Shown here in pieces: positions 33,360 to 44,326 of a stretch of 64,000 nucleotides of DNA; the stretch's first letter is position 1; each line of letters starts with the position of its first letter. Below the pieces are notes generated by a model that saw nothing but the letters and a program-made list of their open reading frames with translations, was not told where the DNA came from and searched no databases. Both the position numbers and the translations under genes were made by a program. The stretch is from Kangiella sp. (lineage in GTDB: Bacteria; Pseudomonadota; Gammaproteobacteria; Enterobacterales; Kangiellaceae), in assembly GCA_028284185.1 (NCBI GenBank), contig JANQSG010000017.1, forward strand, positions 1-64,000. The letters run 5' to 3'.

Positions 33360-34790
33360 ATGAAAGAAAAACTGGCGCGCCTTTCACTACTTCTGGGCCC
33401 TGTAATAGCAACTTTAATTTTGCTTCTGATGCTGCAATCCGGTTTCGACTGGCCTGCCAGCATCACTGCCGCCGTTATCACTTTATGTGCCATCTGGTGG
33501 ATTTTTGAACCTATTCCAATTCCTGCGACTTCATTAATCCCTATAGCCGCTTTCCCAATGTTCGGTGTATTAAATGGTGCTCAGGTTGCCAGCGCTTATG
33601 GCCATTGGTTGATTTTATTATTACTGGGCGGTTTTATTCTTTCTACCGCTCTGGAGCGAAGCGGCACCCATAAGCGTTTAGCCATGGGAATGATCAGATT
33701 GGTTGGTGGTCATGCAACAGAAACTAGCCAAAAACGCCTGATTTTAGGCTTTATGATTGCCAGTGCCGTACTAAGTATGTGGATTTCCAATACTGCCACT
33801 ACTTTAATGTTACTACCGGTAGCGATTGCCATTATTCAGTCCTTTGAAAAAAACCACGCCGATACTTTAACAAAGCCTTTTGCCACCGCTTTAATTCTTG
33901 GCTTGGGCTATGCCGCCAGTGTTGGTGGTATGGGAACCCCTATTGGTACCCCACCCAATACCTTGTTTATGAATGTTTATGCAGAGGCCACTGGGCAAGA
34001 ACTAGCCTTTACCGATTGGATGCAATGGGCCATACCCATTGTAGTATTGATGATCCCGCTAATGTGGTTATGGCTTACGCGGAAACTATCATCTGCAGCA
34101 AATAACTTCCAATTACCCGAACTTGGAGCCTGGCGCATTGAAGAAAAAAGAACTTTATTGGTTTTCCTGATCACTGCTTTTTTATGGGTATTCCGTAAAG
34201 AACCTTTTGGTGGCTGGAGCGGGGCTTTAAATTTAACTACCGTCAACGATGCTTCTGTCGCTTTATTGGCAGTAATTGCTATGTTCATTATCCCCAATGG
34301 TAAACAGGTCAATGGTAAAAAAGAACGCCTGCTGGACTGGCAAACGGCCAATAAAATCCCCTGGGGTGTGCTGTTATTATTTGCTGGTGGTATCACCATC
34401 GCCAAAGCTTTTACTATTACCGGACTCAGTCATTCGCTCGGTGAATCTCTTTCCTTCTTATCACAACTGCCACCCATATTAACCATTTTGGCAATCTGTT
34501 TGTTAGTTACTTTTTTAACCGAACTCACCAGCAATACCGCAACGGTAGCGTTATTAATGCCGGTGCTGGCAGCCGCCGGACATGCAGCTAATATTGATCC
34601 CGCCTTGTTTATGGTTCCCGCTGCTATCAGTGCCAGCTGCGCCTTTATGTTGCCCGTTGCTACTGGCCCTAATGCAGTAATATTTTCAAGTGAACGACTA
34701 ACCGTTGAACAAATGGTTCGTCATGGCTTTGTTTTGAATTTAATTGGGGTTCTGGTGGTTAGCAGTATGATTTATCTGTTAATGAGATAA
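33360..34790 (+). CDS. DASS-family sodium:dicarboxylate symporter
   Basis: A 476-residue transporter of the SLC13/DASS family. It has two inverted halves, each with a Ser-Asn-Thr motif: SNTATTLMLLP (about residues 145-155) and TSNTATVALLMPV (about residues 390-402), which bind sodium and substrate. About eleven membrane segments are visible. Substrates in this family are C4-dicarboxylates, citrate or sulfate, and the specificity here cannot be read. I use the ATG at 33360, although a TTG two codons earlier is possible, because no ribosome-binding site separates them well. Confidence 0.9.
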   Translation: MKEKLARLSLLLGPVIATLILLLMLQSGFDWPASITAAVITLCAIWWIFEPIPIPATSLIPIAAFPMFGVLNGAQVASAYGHWLILLLLGGFILSTALERSGTHKRLAMGMIRLVGGHATETSQKRLILGFMIASAVLSMWISNTATTLMLLPVAIAIIQSFEKNHADTLTKPFATALILGLGYAASVGGMGTPIGTPPNTLFMNVYAEATGQELAFTDWMQWAIPIVVLMIPLMWLWLTRKLSSAANNFQLPELGAWRIEEKRTLLVFLITAFLWVFRKEPFGGWSGALNLTTVNDASVALLAVIAMFIIPNGKQVNGKKERLLDWQTANKIPWGVLLLFAGGITIAKAFTITGLSHSLGESLSFLSQLPPILTILAICLLVTFLTELTSNTATVALLMPVLAAAGHAANIDPALFMVPAAISASCAFMLPVATGPNAVIFSSERLTVEQMVRHGFVLNLIGVLVVSSMIYLLMR

Positions 34791-34814
34791 ACACTTTAAA
34801 ACGTAGAGAAAAAT

Positions 34815-35555
34815 CTAACGCGATAGAAATTTTTTGAAGATGGCTTTTGCCTCTTCAGCTTTTAATAAGTTGGAAAACTCAGTAATTTCCTGATCAATCG
34901 CCTGATGCAGTTTTTTATTATCCACTTTCATCAAGCGTTTGTTAGTCATTAAAGCCTGTAGCGGTTTTTGCGCTAACACTTCTGCCTGTTCCTGGGCAAA
35001 TTGCCAATAACTGTTTTCATCAATAATAGCATTGATAATGCCATATTCTTTTGCTTTTACTGCATCAAAAGAATTACCGCTTAAAATCAACTCTGCAGCT
35101 CGAAGGTGCCCAACTTGCCGAGCTAATAAAAAACTGGAACCCGCTTCAGCACAAACCCCTAAATTCACAAATGGTAAACTAAATACTGCCTTATTAGTCG
35201 CAAATACCAAGTCACAATGCAGTAATAAAGTCGTACCGATACCAATCGCAGGTCCAGAAACTGCAGCAATCATGGGTTTATTGACATCAGCCAACTCATG
35301 CAGGAAAGTAGCAATAGGGCCATCAGCATCCAGTACCGACTCATCTAAAAAGTCACTAATGTCATTACCTGCACAAAAACAATTTTCACCACCTTTGAAT
35401 AAAATCACATGAACTTCAGGGTTGTTTTTTGCATCAACCAGGGCTTGCTTTAAAGCCCAGTACATTTCTGCAATCAAAGCGTTTTTTTTATCCGCACGAT
35501 TTAATTCAATATGCTGTACTTTATTTAAAACAAAACTTTTTACTAGCTCCGTCAT
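34815..35555 (-). CDS. Enoyl-CoA hydratase/isomerase family protein
   Basis: A 246-residue crotonase-fold enzyme. The oxyanion-hole segments are CFCAGNDISDF (about residues 59-69) and AVSGPAIGIGTTLLLHCD. The acidic residue of FVNLGVCAEAGSSFLL is where delta3-delta2-enoyl-CoA isomerases (ECI/PaaG-like) carry their single glutamate. The second hydratase glutamate seems to be lacking, so isomerase activity is more likely than hydration. It lies convergent with the DASS transporter and behind serC with a 28-base gap. Confidence 0.85.
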   Translation of the reverse strand: MTELVKSFVLNKVQHIELNRADKKNALIAEMYWALKQALVDAKNNPEVHVILFKGGENCFCAGNDISDFLDESVLDADGPIATFLHELADVNKPMIAAVSGPAIGIGTTLLLHCDLVFATNKAVFSLPFVNLGVCAEAGSSFLLARQVGHLRAAELILSGNSFDAVKAKEYGIINAIIDENSYWQFAQEQAEVLAQKPLQALMTNKRLMKVDNKKLHQAIDQEITEFSNLLKAEEAKAIFKKFLSR

Positions 35556-35583
35556 TTGATATTCCTATTTATACCCAAAAAAA

Positions 35584-36675
35584 TTATCCTTTTTCACGCA
35601 CAAAATCATCCATAAATTGAACTAAAGTTTTCACTCCATCAATAGGCATTGCGTTGTATAAACTTGCACGCATACCACCAAAATCACGGTGGCCTTTTAA
35701 TGCTATCAGGCCTCGCATTTTAGCTTGTTGCAAGAAACTTTGATCCAACTCAGGCTTGGCCAGGGTAAAAGCAACATTCATAATAGAACGTGAGTCCTTA
35801 GCTACTGGAGAGTGATAGAAATCAGAAGCATCAATATAATCATAAAGTATGCTTGCTTTTTGTTGATTCAGCTTTTCCATAGCTTCCACCCCACCCTGCT
35901 GCTTTAACCAATCAAATACCAGACTAGCTAAATAAATCCCAAAACTCGGTGGTGTATTATAGAGCGAGCCGTGTTTGGCCATTAAAGGATATTGGAATAA
36001 AGCAGGCACCCGCTCGGTTTGCATTTTCTCAAATAAGTCTTCGCGTACTATCACTAGTGTCATACCCGATGGCCCGATATTTTTTTGTGCTCCCGCATAA
36101 ATTAGTGCATATTTTTCGATATCAATTGACCGCGATAAAATATCGGAACACATGTCGCAGACTTGTCGCCCCCGAAACTGCTCTGGTTCCTGCTGAAACT
36201 GTACCCCAACAATAGTTTCGTTGGAGGTAAAATGCAGGTATTTTGCCGCCTCATCCAGTTGCCACTGACTCTCAGGAACTATAGACAAACCATTTTTGGT
36301 CTGTTCAAAAGCTTTTTGAATATGAATATTGCCAAATCTTTGTGCTTCCTTAATCGCTTTTTTTGACCAATGAGCCTGTTCTAAATAATTGGCGGTATCG
36401 TCTGCGCCCAGAAAATTCATCGGCACCATAACAAATTGATGAGAAGCGCTGCCATGCATAAACAGCACCTTATAGTGTTCAGGAATTTTTAATAACTGGC
36501 GTAGCTCCAACTCAGCTTTATCGATTAACTCTTGAAATTCGGGAGTTCGATGCCCAAATTCCATCACCGAACAACCTTGATTGTTCCAATTTAAAAGTTC
36601 CTGTTGAGCTTTGCGCAAAACGTCAGTAGGTATCGCTGCCGGCCCAGCGGAAAAGTTAAAAGCACGCTCTAACAT
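35584..36675 (-). CDS. serC: Phosphoserine aminotransferase SerC
   Basis: SerC makes phosphoserine from phosphohydroxypyruvate and glutamate, and also acts in pyridoxal phosphate synthesis. The PLP lysine is in YAGAQKNIGPSGMTLV (about residue 195). The substrate-binding ends FNFSAGPAAIP and ALKGHRDFGGMRASLYNAM are intact. I start at ATG 36675 (363 residues, start LERAFNFSAGPA), since a TTG 12 bases earlier would give an unusual extension. The neighbouring gyrA gene ends 26 bases upstream, the order gyrA-serC being common in gammaproteobacteria. Confidence 0.95.
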   Translation of the reverse strand: MLERAFNFSAGPAAIPTDVLRKAQQELLNWNNQGCSVMEFGHRTPEFQELIDKAELELRQLLKIPEHYKVLFMHGSASHQFVMVPMNFLGADDTANYLEQAHWSKKAIKEAQRFGNIHIQKAFEQTKNGLSIVPESQWQLDEAAKYLHFTSNETIVGVQFQQEPEQFRGRQVCDMCSDILSRSIDIEKYALIYAGAQKNIGPSGMTLVIVREDLFEKMQTERVPALFQYPLMAKHGSLYNTPPSFGIYLASLVFDWLKQQGGVEAMEKLNQQKASILYDYIDASDFYHSPVAKDSRSIMNVAFTLAKPELDQSFLQQAKMRGLIALKGHRDFGGMRASLYNAMPIDGVKTLVQFMDDFVREKG

Positions 36676-36701
36676 AAAGCTATCCAAACTAAAATAATGG
36701 T

Positions 36702-39278
36702 TTATTCTTCAATTTCAGTGGAAATATCGTCTGACTCTTCTTCGTCATCATCCAACTCAACAATACGTTGCAAACCAACCAAAGTTTCACCTTCATCCAA
36801 CTTAATCAAACGTACTCCTTGTGTATTACGTCCCATCACACGAATATCGTCAACGCCGGTACGAATTAAAGTTCCGCCTTTGCTGATCAGCATCACTTCA
36901 TCACCATCAATCACTGGCACTGCACTCACCACAGCCCCATTGCGCTCACTCATTTGAATCGAAATAACACCCTGACCACCTCTTCCTCTTAGCGGATGGT
37001 CATCCATTGCAGTACGTTTACCATAACCATTTTCAGTAGCAGTCAGTACCGAGCCATTTTCTTCAACCACGATCATGGCAATGACTTTAGCGCCATTTAA
37101 TAAACGAATACCGCGTACCCCTTTTGCAGTACGGCCCATTGGACGCACATTCGATTCATCAAAACGGATCACCTTGCCAGCATCACTAAACATCATCATG
37201 TGATTGGAGCCGTCAGTTTTAGCCACCCCAATCAGCTCATCATCATCCATAATGGTCAAAGCAATAATACCGTTGGCTCTCGGCCGTGAAAATTGCTCCA
37301 AAGAAGTTTTCTTAACGGTACCATTAGCAGTTGCCATAAACACATATTCGTCATCTTTATATTCACGAATTGGTAAAATAGCACTGATTTTTTCACCGTC
37401 TTCCAATGGCAATACATTCACAATCGGCTTGCCGCGAGAACCGCGACCAGCATTCGGCAATTCAAATACTTTGAGCCAATAAACCTTACCGCGTGAGGAG
37501 AAGCATAAAATCGTATCGTGAGTTGAAGCTACTAATAATTTTTCAATAAAGTCTTCATTTTTCATCTTAGTCGCAGATTTACCACGGCCACCACGGCGTT
37601 GTGCTTTGTATTCTGACAAAGCCTGATACTTCACATAACCCTCATGCGAAAGAGTTACCACCACATCTTCTTCGGTAATTAAATCCGCAATCGTTAGATC
37701 AAGTTTACTCTCAAGAATTTCCGAGCGGCGTTCATCGCCAAACTCTTCTTTTACCTGATTTAATTCTTCACGGATCACTTCTAACAAGCGCTCAGTACTC
37801 ATTAAAATATGCAGCAGTTCTTCAATAATACCTAAAAGATCTTTGTATTCGCCTAAAATTTTATCGTGTTCCAAACCGGTTAATTTATGCAAACGTAAAT
37901 CCAGAATGGCTTGTGCCTGCGCTTCCGATAATTTGTAAACATCGTCGTGAAAACCAAATTCAGCAGCCAGATCTTCCGGACGACAGGCTTCAGTACCCGC
38001 ACGTGCCAACATGCCACTGACTTGACCGGGTTTCCAGCCACGAGCAATCAGTTCTGCTTTCGCCTCTTTCGGGGTTGGTGATTGCCTAATTAACTCAATT
38101 ACTTCATCAATATTGGCCAGCGCTATAGCTAAGCCTTCTAGCACATGAGCTTTTTCACGCGCTTTGCGCAAATCGAAAATGGTACGGCGTGTTACCACTT
38201 CACGGCGATGGGTTACAAAGGCATCCAATGCATCTTTCAAATTAAACAAACGTGGCTGACCATTATCCAGCGCCACCATATTGATACCAAATACGTTTTG
38301 CATTTGCGATTGAGCATAAAGATTATTGAGTACCACCTCCGGTACTTCACCTTTACGCAGCTCGATCACCATACGCATACCATCTTTATCCGATTCATCA
38401 CGCAGGCCGGTAATGCCATCAATCTTCTTGTCTTTAACTAACTCTGCAATCTTTTCCAGCAAACGGGCTTTGTTTACTTGGTATGGTAACTCAGTCACCA
38501 CAATAGAATCCTTGCCATTTTTTTCATCGGTTTCGATATGACTGCGGGCTCGCAAATAGATCTTGCCACGTCCTGTGTTATAAGCATCCACAATACCGGC
38601 ACGACCATTAATAATGGCCGCCGTCGGGAAGTCCGGACCTTTGATATATTCCATCAATTCCGAAATGCTGATATCTGGGTTATCAATCAAGGCCAAACAA
38701 CCATCAATCACCTCATTCAGATTATGTGGTGGAATATTGGTGGCCATACCTACCGCGATACCGGAAGAACCATTGACTAACAAATTTGGAATACGGGTGG
38801 GGAGTACCGTTGGTTCACTTTCAGAACCATCATAATTTTCTTCAAAATCGACCGTTTCTTTTTCCAGATCAGCCAATAACTGATGTGCCATCTTATCCAT
38901 ACGCACTTCGGTATAACGCATCGCAGCAGGCGAATCACCGTCCACCGAACCAAAGTTACCCTGACCATCCACCAGCATATAGCGAAGCGAAAATGGCTGC
39001 GCCATACGCACAATAGTGTCATAAACTGCAGTATCACCATGTGGATGGTATTTACCGATCACATCACCAACCACACGAGCGGATTTTTTATAGGGTTTAT
39101 TAAAGTCATTACTCAACACATCCATGGCATAAAGCACGCGACGATGCACCGGCTTTAGACCATCACGCACATCAGGCAGAGCGCGCCCGACGATAACGCT
39201 CATGGCATAATCCAGATAGGAGTTTTTCAGCTCATCTTCAATATTGATCGGAAGAATTTCTTTGGCGACTTCACCCAT
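36702..39278 (-). CDS. gyrA: DNA gyrase subunit A
   Basis: GyrA is the DNA-breaking subunit of gyrase. The catalytic tyrosine is in [11 protein letters not shown] (about residue 122). The C-terminal DNA-wrapping domain carries the GyrA box QRRGGRG, and the end is acidic ([15 protein letters not shown]), as in other gammaproteobacteria. The quinolone-determining region reads [12 protein letters not shown], with threonine at position 83 and aspartate at position 87. Threonine here is a natural state in several genera rather than a resistance change. The 858-residue length is normal. It has a long upstream region (255 bases) shared with the divergent gene. Confidence 0.98.
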   Translation of the reverse strand: MGEVAKEILPINIEDELKNSYLDYAMSVIVGRALPDVRDGLKPVHRRVLYAMDVLSNDFNKPYKKSARVVGDVIGKYHPHGDTAVYDTIVRMAQPFSLRYMLVDGQGNFGSVDGDSPAAMRYTEVRMDKMAHQLLADLEKETVDFEENYDGSESEPTVLPTRIPNLLVNGSSGIAVGMATNIPPHNLNEVIDGCLALIDNPDISISELMEYIKGPDFPTAAIINGRAGIVDAYNTGRGKIYLRARSHIETDEKNGKDSIVVTELPYQVNKARLLEKIAELVKDKKIDGITGLRDESDKDGMRMVIELRKGEVPEVVLNNLYAQSQMQNVFGINMVALDNGQPRLFNLKDALDAFVTHRREVVTRRTIFDLRKAREKAHVLEGLAIALANIDEVIELIRQSPTPKEAKAELIARGWKPGQVSGMLARAGTEACRPEDLAAEFGFHDDVYKLSEAQAQAILDLRLHKLTGLEHDKILGEYKDLLGIIEELLHILMSTERLLEVIREELNQVKEEFGDERRSEILESKLDLTIADLITEEDVVVTLSHEGYVKYQALSEYKAQRRGGRGKSATKMKNEDFIEKLLVASTHDTILCFSSRGKVYWLKVFELPNAGRGSRGKPIVNVLPLEDGEKISAILPIREYKDDEYVFMATANGTVKKTSLEQFSRPRANGIIALTIMDDDELIGVAKTDGSNHMMMFSDAGKVIRFDESNVRPMGRTAKGVRGIRLLNGAKVIAMIVVEENGSVLTATENGYGKRTAMDDHPLRGRGGQGVISIQMSERNGAVVSAVPVIDGDEVMLISKGGTLIRTGVDDIRVMGRNTQGVRLIKLDEGETLVGLQRIVELDDDEEESDDISTEIEE

Positions 39279-39374
39279 TATAAAAACCTTTTATTTTCAA
39301 TGACTTATTTTAATTTTAAATTAATTCAAATGCTTGCTTTTGAGGCCTTTTAGTAGGCCTTACATAAGCGCAAA

Positions 39375-39383
39375 ATTATAGCA
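39375..39383 (-). promoter_or_regulatory. Probable gyrA promoter, extended minus-10
   Basis: On the minus strand TGCTATAAT forms a consensus extended minus-10 element 96 bases before the gyrA start. No good minus-35 box is seen, which extended minus-10 promoters can lack. Confidence 0.5.
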
Positions 39384-39474
39384 TAAGCAGCTATTTCTAG
39401 CGACATTTTCTTGGGTTTTTTGCTGATAAATGACTGGAGTTTTTGTAAGCTTTATTTTCTTCATCAGAGCTGGG

Positions 39475-39480
39475 TATAAT
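39475..39480 (+). promoter_or_regulatory. Possible minus-10 box before the amidohydrolase-fold gene
   Basis: A perfect TATAAT lies 53 bases upstream of the start at 39534, with only a poor minus-35 region about 17 bases before it. Confidence 0.35.
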
Positions 39481-39533
39481 TTGACTGGAAATGATTAATA
39501 AATACACAAAACAAGCCGCGACTGGTTCGATTG

Positions 39534-40874
39534 ATGAGCACCAATCCCATTAAAAAAATTGACGTTGAACTGCAAATAAACGCCAAATATATCACTCCCA
39601 TGAAGACTAGTTCCCGGGACTATTTGCGCGATCATGCAGTTTTAATCGATCAAGGCCGGATTATCGAACTAGTGCCCATTCAAGAAGCTCAACAAAAATA
39701 TCAGGCAGCAAAAGTTATTTCGCTAAAAAATCATGTTTTGCTGCCAGGGTTAATCAACAGTTACTGCTCTATTGGTGCCAGCTTGTTCCATTCTATTGGC
39801 CATGATTTACCACACAGTTTGCGCCTGCAAAACCATTTAATACCGCTTGAGCAGCAATGGCTAGGTGATGAATTAATAGAGCTTGCCTCTGAACTCTCCA
39901 TTGCTCAAATGTTAAAGACTGGCACCAGTGCTTTTAGCAGCCACTACTTTGCACCTCATATCAGCGCAAAAACTGCAGTTAAGCATGGTATCAAAGCCAG
40001 TATTGGTATCTTTATCAACCCAGCTTCCAGCTGCCCTGCATTAAGCTCTGAATCAGAATTGGCTCATGGTTTGCAGCTCAGGGATGACTACAAACATCAG
40101 AGTCTGGTCGACTTCAATTTTTCATTACCGGATTTAAATACCATTAGTGATGACCTGCTTACAAAAATTGCGACTATTAGTAATGAACTGGGAATTAAAC
40201 TTAACATTCAGGCACATAGAAGTTTAGCCGAAATAGAACAATCAGTTCGCCGTTTTACTAAAAGACCGATTAAACGGCTAGAACAGTTTTCTTTATTATC
40301 GCCCGATTTAAATTTAAGTCAGGTTAATCATTTACAGCGAAACGAAATTGAAATTTTAGCTAAGGCTAAAACTTATAATTTAGTTTGTCCTCAAGCCTCA
40401 ATTAAAACCGTTAATAGCATAGCTCCTATCAGCTCTCTATTAATGGCTAAAGCCAATCTGGTATTGGCTTCACACAATCTTGATAGCTCAAATTTAAACC
40501 TACTTAAAGAAATATCATTAGCCGCTCTGCTCGGTAAGATCGAAGGTCGTTCCAGCAATGCCACAACGGCTTATCAAATGTTGCAAGCAGTTACTATTAA
40601 TGCAGCTGAAGCTTTAGCCATCAGTGATACCTCAGGCTCTGTCAGCCCAAATAAGGATGCTGATCTATGCGCTATTGAGCTGGATGACTTACAAGATATA
40701 AGCGCAATACACTGTGATCCAAATGAGCAAATCGTTTATAATGCCCAGCAGTCACAAGTGAGCCATCTTTGGCTTAAAGGTAAGGCCAAAGTTACAGACT
40801 ATCAATTAACCGATATAGATGAAGCTTATCTGGTTAAAAACGTCAGTCAGTGGCAGAAAAAATTAAGCCACTAA
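39534..40874 (+). CDS. Amidohydrolase-fold protein (TRZ/ATZ type) lacking metal ligands
   Basis: A 446-residue protein in the place where many gammaproteobacteria have the TRZ/ATZ hydrolase (MtaD-like S-adenosylhomocysteine/methylthioadenosine deaminase) before ubiG. The fold is recognisable: [42 protein letters not shown] and a [17 protein letters not shown] end. The metal site is gone. The usual N-A-H-T-H is N-S-Y-C-S (residues 75-79), the H-C-P motif is V-C-P, the histidine before the T-D-E-E-I helix is not kept, and the T-D-G catalytic aspartate position reads S-H-N. One histidine (QAHRS) may remain. It is therefore probably not a hydrolase. I start at ATG 39534 rather than the TTG before it. 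Confidence 0.82.
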   Translation: MSTNPIKKIDVELQINAKYITPMKTSSRDYLRDHAVLIDQGRIIELVPIQEAQQKYQAAKVISLKNHVLLPGLINSYCSIGASLFHSIGHDLPHSLRLQNHLIPLEQQWLGDELIELASELSIAQMLKTGTSAFSSHYFAPHISAKTAVKHGIKASIGIFINPASSCPALSSESELAHGLQLRDDYKHQSLVDFNFSLPDLNTISDDLLTKIATISNELGIKLNIQAHRSLAEIEQSVRRFTKRPIKRLEQFSLLSPDLNLSQVNHLQRNEIEILAKAKTYNLVCPQASIKTVNSIAPISSLLMAKANLVLASHNLDSSNLNLLKEISLAALLGKIEGRSSNATTAYQMLQAVTINAAEALAISDTSGSVSPNKDADLCAIELDDLQDISAIHCDPNEQIVYNAQQSQVSHLWLKGKAKVTDYQLTDIDEAYLVKNVSQWQKKLSH

Positions 40875-40899
40875 CTTCAAATTGAAAAAGAGAAATTGC

Positions 40900-41610
40900 A
40901 TGCAAACCAATCAAAACGTCGATCAGCACGAAATTTCAAAATTTGAGCAAATGGCCTCTCGTTGGTGGGATAGAGAAGGCGATTTCAAGCCATTGCACGA
41001 TATTAATCCTCTGCGCCTCGGCTTTATCTTGCAGCATGCCAAAGGTTTGTTAGGCAAGCAAGTATTGGACATCGGTTGTGGCGGTGGTATTTTGGCTGAG
41101 TCCATGGCCAAAGAAGGCGCTCAGGTTACCGGCATTGATATGGGTGATATGCCTTTAGAAGTTGCAAAACTTCATCTACATGAATCGCAACTCGAAGTGG
41201 ACTATCAAAAATCTACCGCCGAAGATTTTGCAGCAAAATACCCTGGTAAATTTGATGTGATAACCTGCCTTGAAATGCTGGAGCATGTCCCTGATCCTGA
41301 TTCCATTATTAAAGCCTGCCGCAAACTGGTTAAGCCGGATGGTCATGTATTTTTTTCCACCATTAATCGTAATCCGAAAAGCTTCTTATTTGCCATTGTC
41401 GGCGCCGAATACTTATTACAGATGTTACCCAAAGGCACTCATGATTTTAAAAAGTTTATTCGTCCTTCAGAACTGGAGGCCTGGTCGCGTCCAGCGGGTT
41501 TACATTTCCAGCATATAACGGGAATGCATTACAATCCACTAACGAAAAAATACTGGCTGGCTGATAATGTGGATGTGAATTATATTGTTCACTGTCTGCC
41601 CAGCAAATAA
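40900..41610 (+). CDS. ubiG: Ubiquinone biosynthesis O-methyltransferase UbiG
   Basis: UbiG carries out both O-methylations of ubiquinone synthesis using SAM. The class I motif [19 protein letters not shown] (about residues 53-71) and post-motif [13 protein letters not shown] are exact for the family. [19 protein letters not shown] near the start and [13 protein letters not shown] near the end are also UbiG-specific. I use ATG 40900 (236 residues), preceded by an AAAGAGAAA stretch, rather than an upstream TTG. It lies 3 bases before mupP, the usual order. Confidence 0.96.
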   Translation: MQTNQNVDQHEISKFEQMASRWWDREGDFKPLHDINPLRLGFILQHAKGLLGKQVLDIGCGGGILAESMAKEGAQVTGIDMGDMPLEVAKLHLHESQLEVDYQKSTAEDFAAKYPGKFDVITCLEMLEHVPDPDSIIKACRKLVKPDGHVFFSTINRNPKSFLFAIVGAEYLLQMLPKGTHDFKKFIRPSELEAWSRPAGLHFQHITGMHYNPLTKKYWLADNVDVNYIVHCLPSK

Positions 41611-41613
41611 TTC

Positions 41614-42273
41614 ATGATCAGACATCAATACCAAGCCGTTTTTTTTGACTTGGATGGTACTTTAATTGATACTGCGCCGGATATGGGGTTGGCGCTTAAT
41701 TTGCAATTGGTCAAACACCATAAAGCTCCTCTCAGTATGGCCGAAATTCGCCCCTGGGTTTCACATGGCGCGGCAGCCCTGCTAAAGTTAGGGTTTGGCG
41801 TTTTACCAAATGATCAGATGTTTGCAACCTTACGCCAGGAGTACCTGAATATTTATGCGGATAATCTAGTGATTAAATCGCAGCTGTTTGCAGGGTTGGG
41901 AACTTTATTGACACAATTGGAATGCCATTCTATTCATTGGGGGGTTGTAACTAACAAACCAGAATTTCTGGCGCTACCGTTACTGGAACAGTTAAAATTA
42001 AAAGATAGAGCCAGCGCCATTGTCTGTGGTGATACCATCAAGCCAGCCAAACCCAGTCCTGTTCCATTGTTCTTGGCCTGCAAACAAGCAGGCACAATCG
42101 CTACTCAATCTATTTATGTGGGCGATGCCGTACGTGATATTCAGGCAGCCAATGCTGCCGGGATGTTTTCAATTGCTGCGGCTTATGGCTATGTTGAACA
42201 GGAAAATAACTTGCAAGGCTGGAAAGCTGACCGGATTGTGAACTCGCCTCAGGAATTAGTAACTCTTTTATAA
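41614..42273 (+). CDS. mupP: N-acetylmuramic acid 6-phosphate phosphatase MupP (HAD family)
   Basis: A 219-residue HAD phosphatase with FFDLDGTLIDTAPDM (about residues 10-24), the VVTNKP motif, lysine KPAKPSP and GDAVRDIQAANAAG. In Pseudomonas the HAD gene in the same gyrA-ubiG-yciK neighbourhood is MupP, which dephosphorylates MurNAc-6-phosphate in peptidoglycan recycling. Older annotation calls such genes phosphoglycolate phosphatase (gph). I assign MupP from the combination of family and gene order. Gph activity is the alternative. Confidence 0.8.
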   Translation: MIRHQYQAVFFDLDGTLIDTAPDMGLALNLQLVKHHKAPLSMAEIRPWVSHGAAALLKLGFGVLPNDQMFATLRQEYLNIYADNLVIKSQLFAGLGTLLTQLECHSIHWGVVTNKPEFLALPLLEQLKLKDRASAIVCGDTIKPAKPSPVPLFLACKQAGTIATQSIYVGDAVRDIQAANAAGMFSIAAAYGYVEQENNLQGWKADRIVNSPQELVTLL

Positions 42274-42307
42274 ACTAGCACTCCCACTCCATAAACTTTA
42301 GATTATT

Positions 42308-44326
42308 TTATGACACAAGATAATTAGTTTTTTTCCAAATTAATTTGATAATAACGCCTCTGCTATCTTTTCTATTCGATGCAATAATATGAGCCTTATG
42401 TTTTCGTGCAATTAATTTGGCTATATATAACCCCAAACCAAGATTGGATTCAGTTGTTATAACTTGTGGCTTATCTCTAAAGGATTCCATTAAATTAAAG
42501 ATACTTCTGATGCGCTCTTGTGGAATGATTGGACCACTATTTTTAATCATCATAATCAAATCACTGGAACTTTGCTTCAATTGAATATTAATCGCTTCTT
42601 TGCCATCAGAAAAATCAACTGCATTTGAAATAACCTTGTCTAACATCTGGGCGAATAAATCCTCAGCGCCTTTTATTTTTATGGTTGGTTTACACAGTTT
42701 TAACTCAAATTCAGATTGCGGCCAGGTGTTTTGATAAGAGTTTAATAAATTATTTAGCAGAGGTTTAATCTCAAACCAGTCAGAGGATACACTGTCGATG
42801 GATTGCTCTAACCGATTGGCTTCACTTAACCTCCCAAGACTTAAACTTAATCGCTCCAACCCTGAACGGGCACTGGTTAATAAAGATTGATCCGGTCCGG
42901 TTAAATCGGAAAGTGCTAGATTATCAATGGATGAACCAATAATGGCTAATGGCGTTCTTAATTCGTGATTTAAACGCGATAGTAATTTTTGCTGATGATC
43001 GCGCCTTTGCTCCAAACGTTCATTAAAATAATAAATACTGTTATAAAGCTGAGCAACTTCATCATTCCCTTCTATTTTCAAACTCTCTAAATCAACACTA
43101 CCCAGATCCTGTTCATATGCTTGTTCAGTGATTTCTCTTAATCGGTCAATTCTTTGTCGTAGCTGTCGTGTTTTACTAATTAACAAGAAGCTCACCGCAA
43201 GCCAAATAAGTACAAATAGAACTGTACCTATGAGTCTAATCCAGTGGAGATTTAATTTCGAAGTTAAGGCCGAGCTTTCAAGAACCAGTTGCCCAACCGA
43301 TTTATTATCCTTAAATAAAACCTTTCCTGAGCGTGTGATAAAAGTTAATTGGTTTAAGTTAACGCTTTCCTGGGCAGCAGTAGCATTTAAGATGCTTTGT
43401 GTGAAGGCATTGTTGAGTCGTGATATTTGGTCATTACTATCTGCCAATATAAGTTCTGCATTTTTAATAAATAGATTGTTGGTTGCCTCAAAAAGCTCAC
43501 CGATACTATAAATTACCTGTCCTTGATGATTGAGAATAAGTAGTCGCTCAGAACTTAAATGATTGGAGAGCAGCCAATCCATCGTTTTTTCACGGCTTAA
43601 AGGTAAATTAGTAAAATTGGTAAAGGAAAAGATACCTTGATAGTTTTCATTAAAGCTTGCAACATTTTTATCATCTAAATCGTATAATACGGCATTAATT
43701 CGATTACCAATCAAAGACTTTGGTGCCCTAAATTCGATATTAAAACCTTTTTGTGTTTCCTGCCAAATAGCAAATACCGAATTTACGGTTTTAAAGCTAT
43801 TTCCATACTCCATCAAAACGTTTAACTTGCCAGGTGCTATCGCCTGAAATAACCAAAAGTCACTGCCTAAGTTGATTCGCAGCATATCTGAAGGACGGCT
43901 AGAATAAGGGCTTTCGCGATAGACGAGGCTATTATCACTAACCTCAACCAAACCATAAAAAAAACGCTCATCTTCTGCTAAATATAAATAGGAATCTTGT
44001 TGTGAATTTCGTACCACTAAACGATCTTCTGCATATGGAAACCACTCATCGGCATAACCATCAATTAAAATAGGTGCAACTCTATTTGCAACTTTGGCAC
44101 TTTCTGTTTTGGTGTATTGGGTTAAGCTATTACTAAAACTGGGATCTTCCTGTAGTAATTTTTGGAAATAATTATGATATAGATTTAACTGTTCTTGATT
44201 ACGGACTTCTAATTCCTGCTCTATCTGCCGCTCGACCAGACTTAATCCCCACCAGCACAGCAAGGGAAAAACAAAAAATAACAATAATATAAATAAAAGC
44301 TTCCAGCTAAAGGAAAAATAACTCAT
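42308..44326 (-). CDS. Sensor histidine kinase, PdsS-like, with periplasmic carbohydrate-binding-like domain
   Basis: A 672-residue membrane kinase. It has a first membrane helix at about residues 8-28 and a large periplasmic part starting near ILIDGYADEWFPY (about residue 85), which has the strand pattern of CBM9/DOMON-like sandwiches. A second helix lies near residue 365, then a HAMP-like linker, the H-box with His454 (NHELRTPLAIIG), the N-box (DKVISNAVDFSD) and the G-box (SNLGLGLYIAKL). The layout resembles the histidine kinase of the proteobacterial dedicated sortase system. The start overlaps the regulator's stop (TAATG), so both are translated together. Confidence 0.85.
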   Translation of the reverse strand: MSYFSFSWKLLFILLLFFVFPLLCWWGLSLVERQIEQELEVRNQEQLNLYHNYFQKLLQEDPSFSNSLTQYTKTESAKVANRVAPILIDGYADEWFPYAEDRLVVRNSQQDSYLYLAEDERFFYGLVEVSDNSLVYRESPYSSRPSDMLRINLGSDFWLFQAIAPGKLNVLMEYGNSFKTVNSVFAIWQETQKGFNIEFRAPKSLIGNRINAVLYDLDDKNVASFNENYQGIFSFTNFTNLPLSREKTMDWLLSNHLSSERLLILNHQGQVIYSIGELFEATNNLFIKNAELILADSNDQISRLNNAFTQSILNATAAQESVNLNQLTFITRSGKVLFKDNKSVGQLVLESSALTSKLNLHWIRLIGTVLFVLIWLAVSFLLISKTRQLRQRIDRLREITEQAYEQDLGSVDLESLKIEGNDEVAQLYNSIYYFNERLEQRRDHQQKLLSRLNHELRTPLAIIGSSIDNLALSDLTGPDQSLLTSARSGLERLSLSLGRLSEANRLEQSIDSVSSDWFEIKPLLNNLLNSYQNTWPQSEFELKLCKPTIKIKGAEDLFAQMLDKVISNAVDFSDGKEAINIQLKQSSSDLIMMIKNSGPIIPQERIRSIFNLMESFRDKPQVITTESNLGLGLYIAKLIARKHKAHIIASNRKDSRGVIIKLIWKKTNYLVS

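Noticed and set aside
40882-40899. TTG start for ubiG
   Set aside because: The extension has no family support, and the purine-rich ribosome-binding stretch lies within it.
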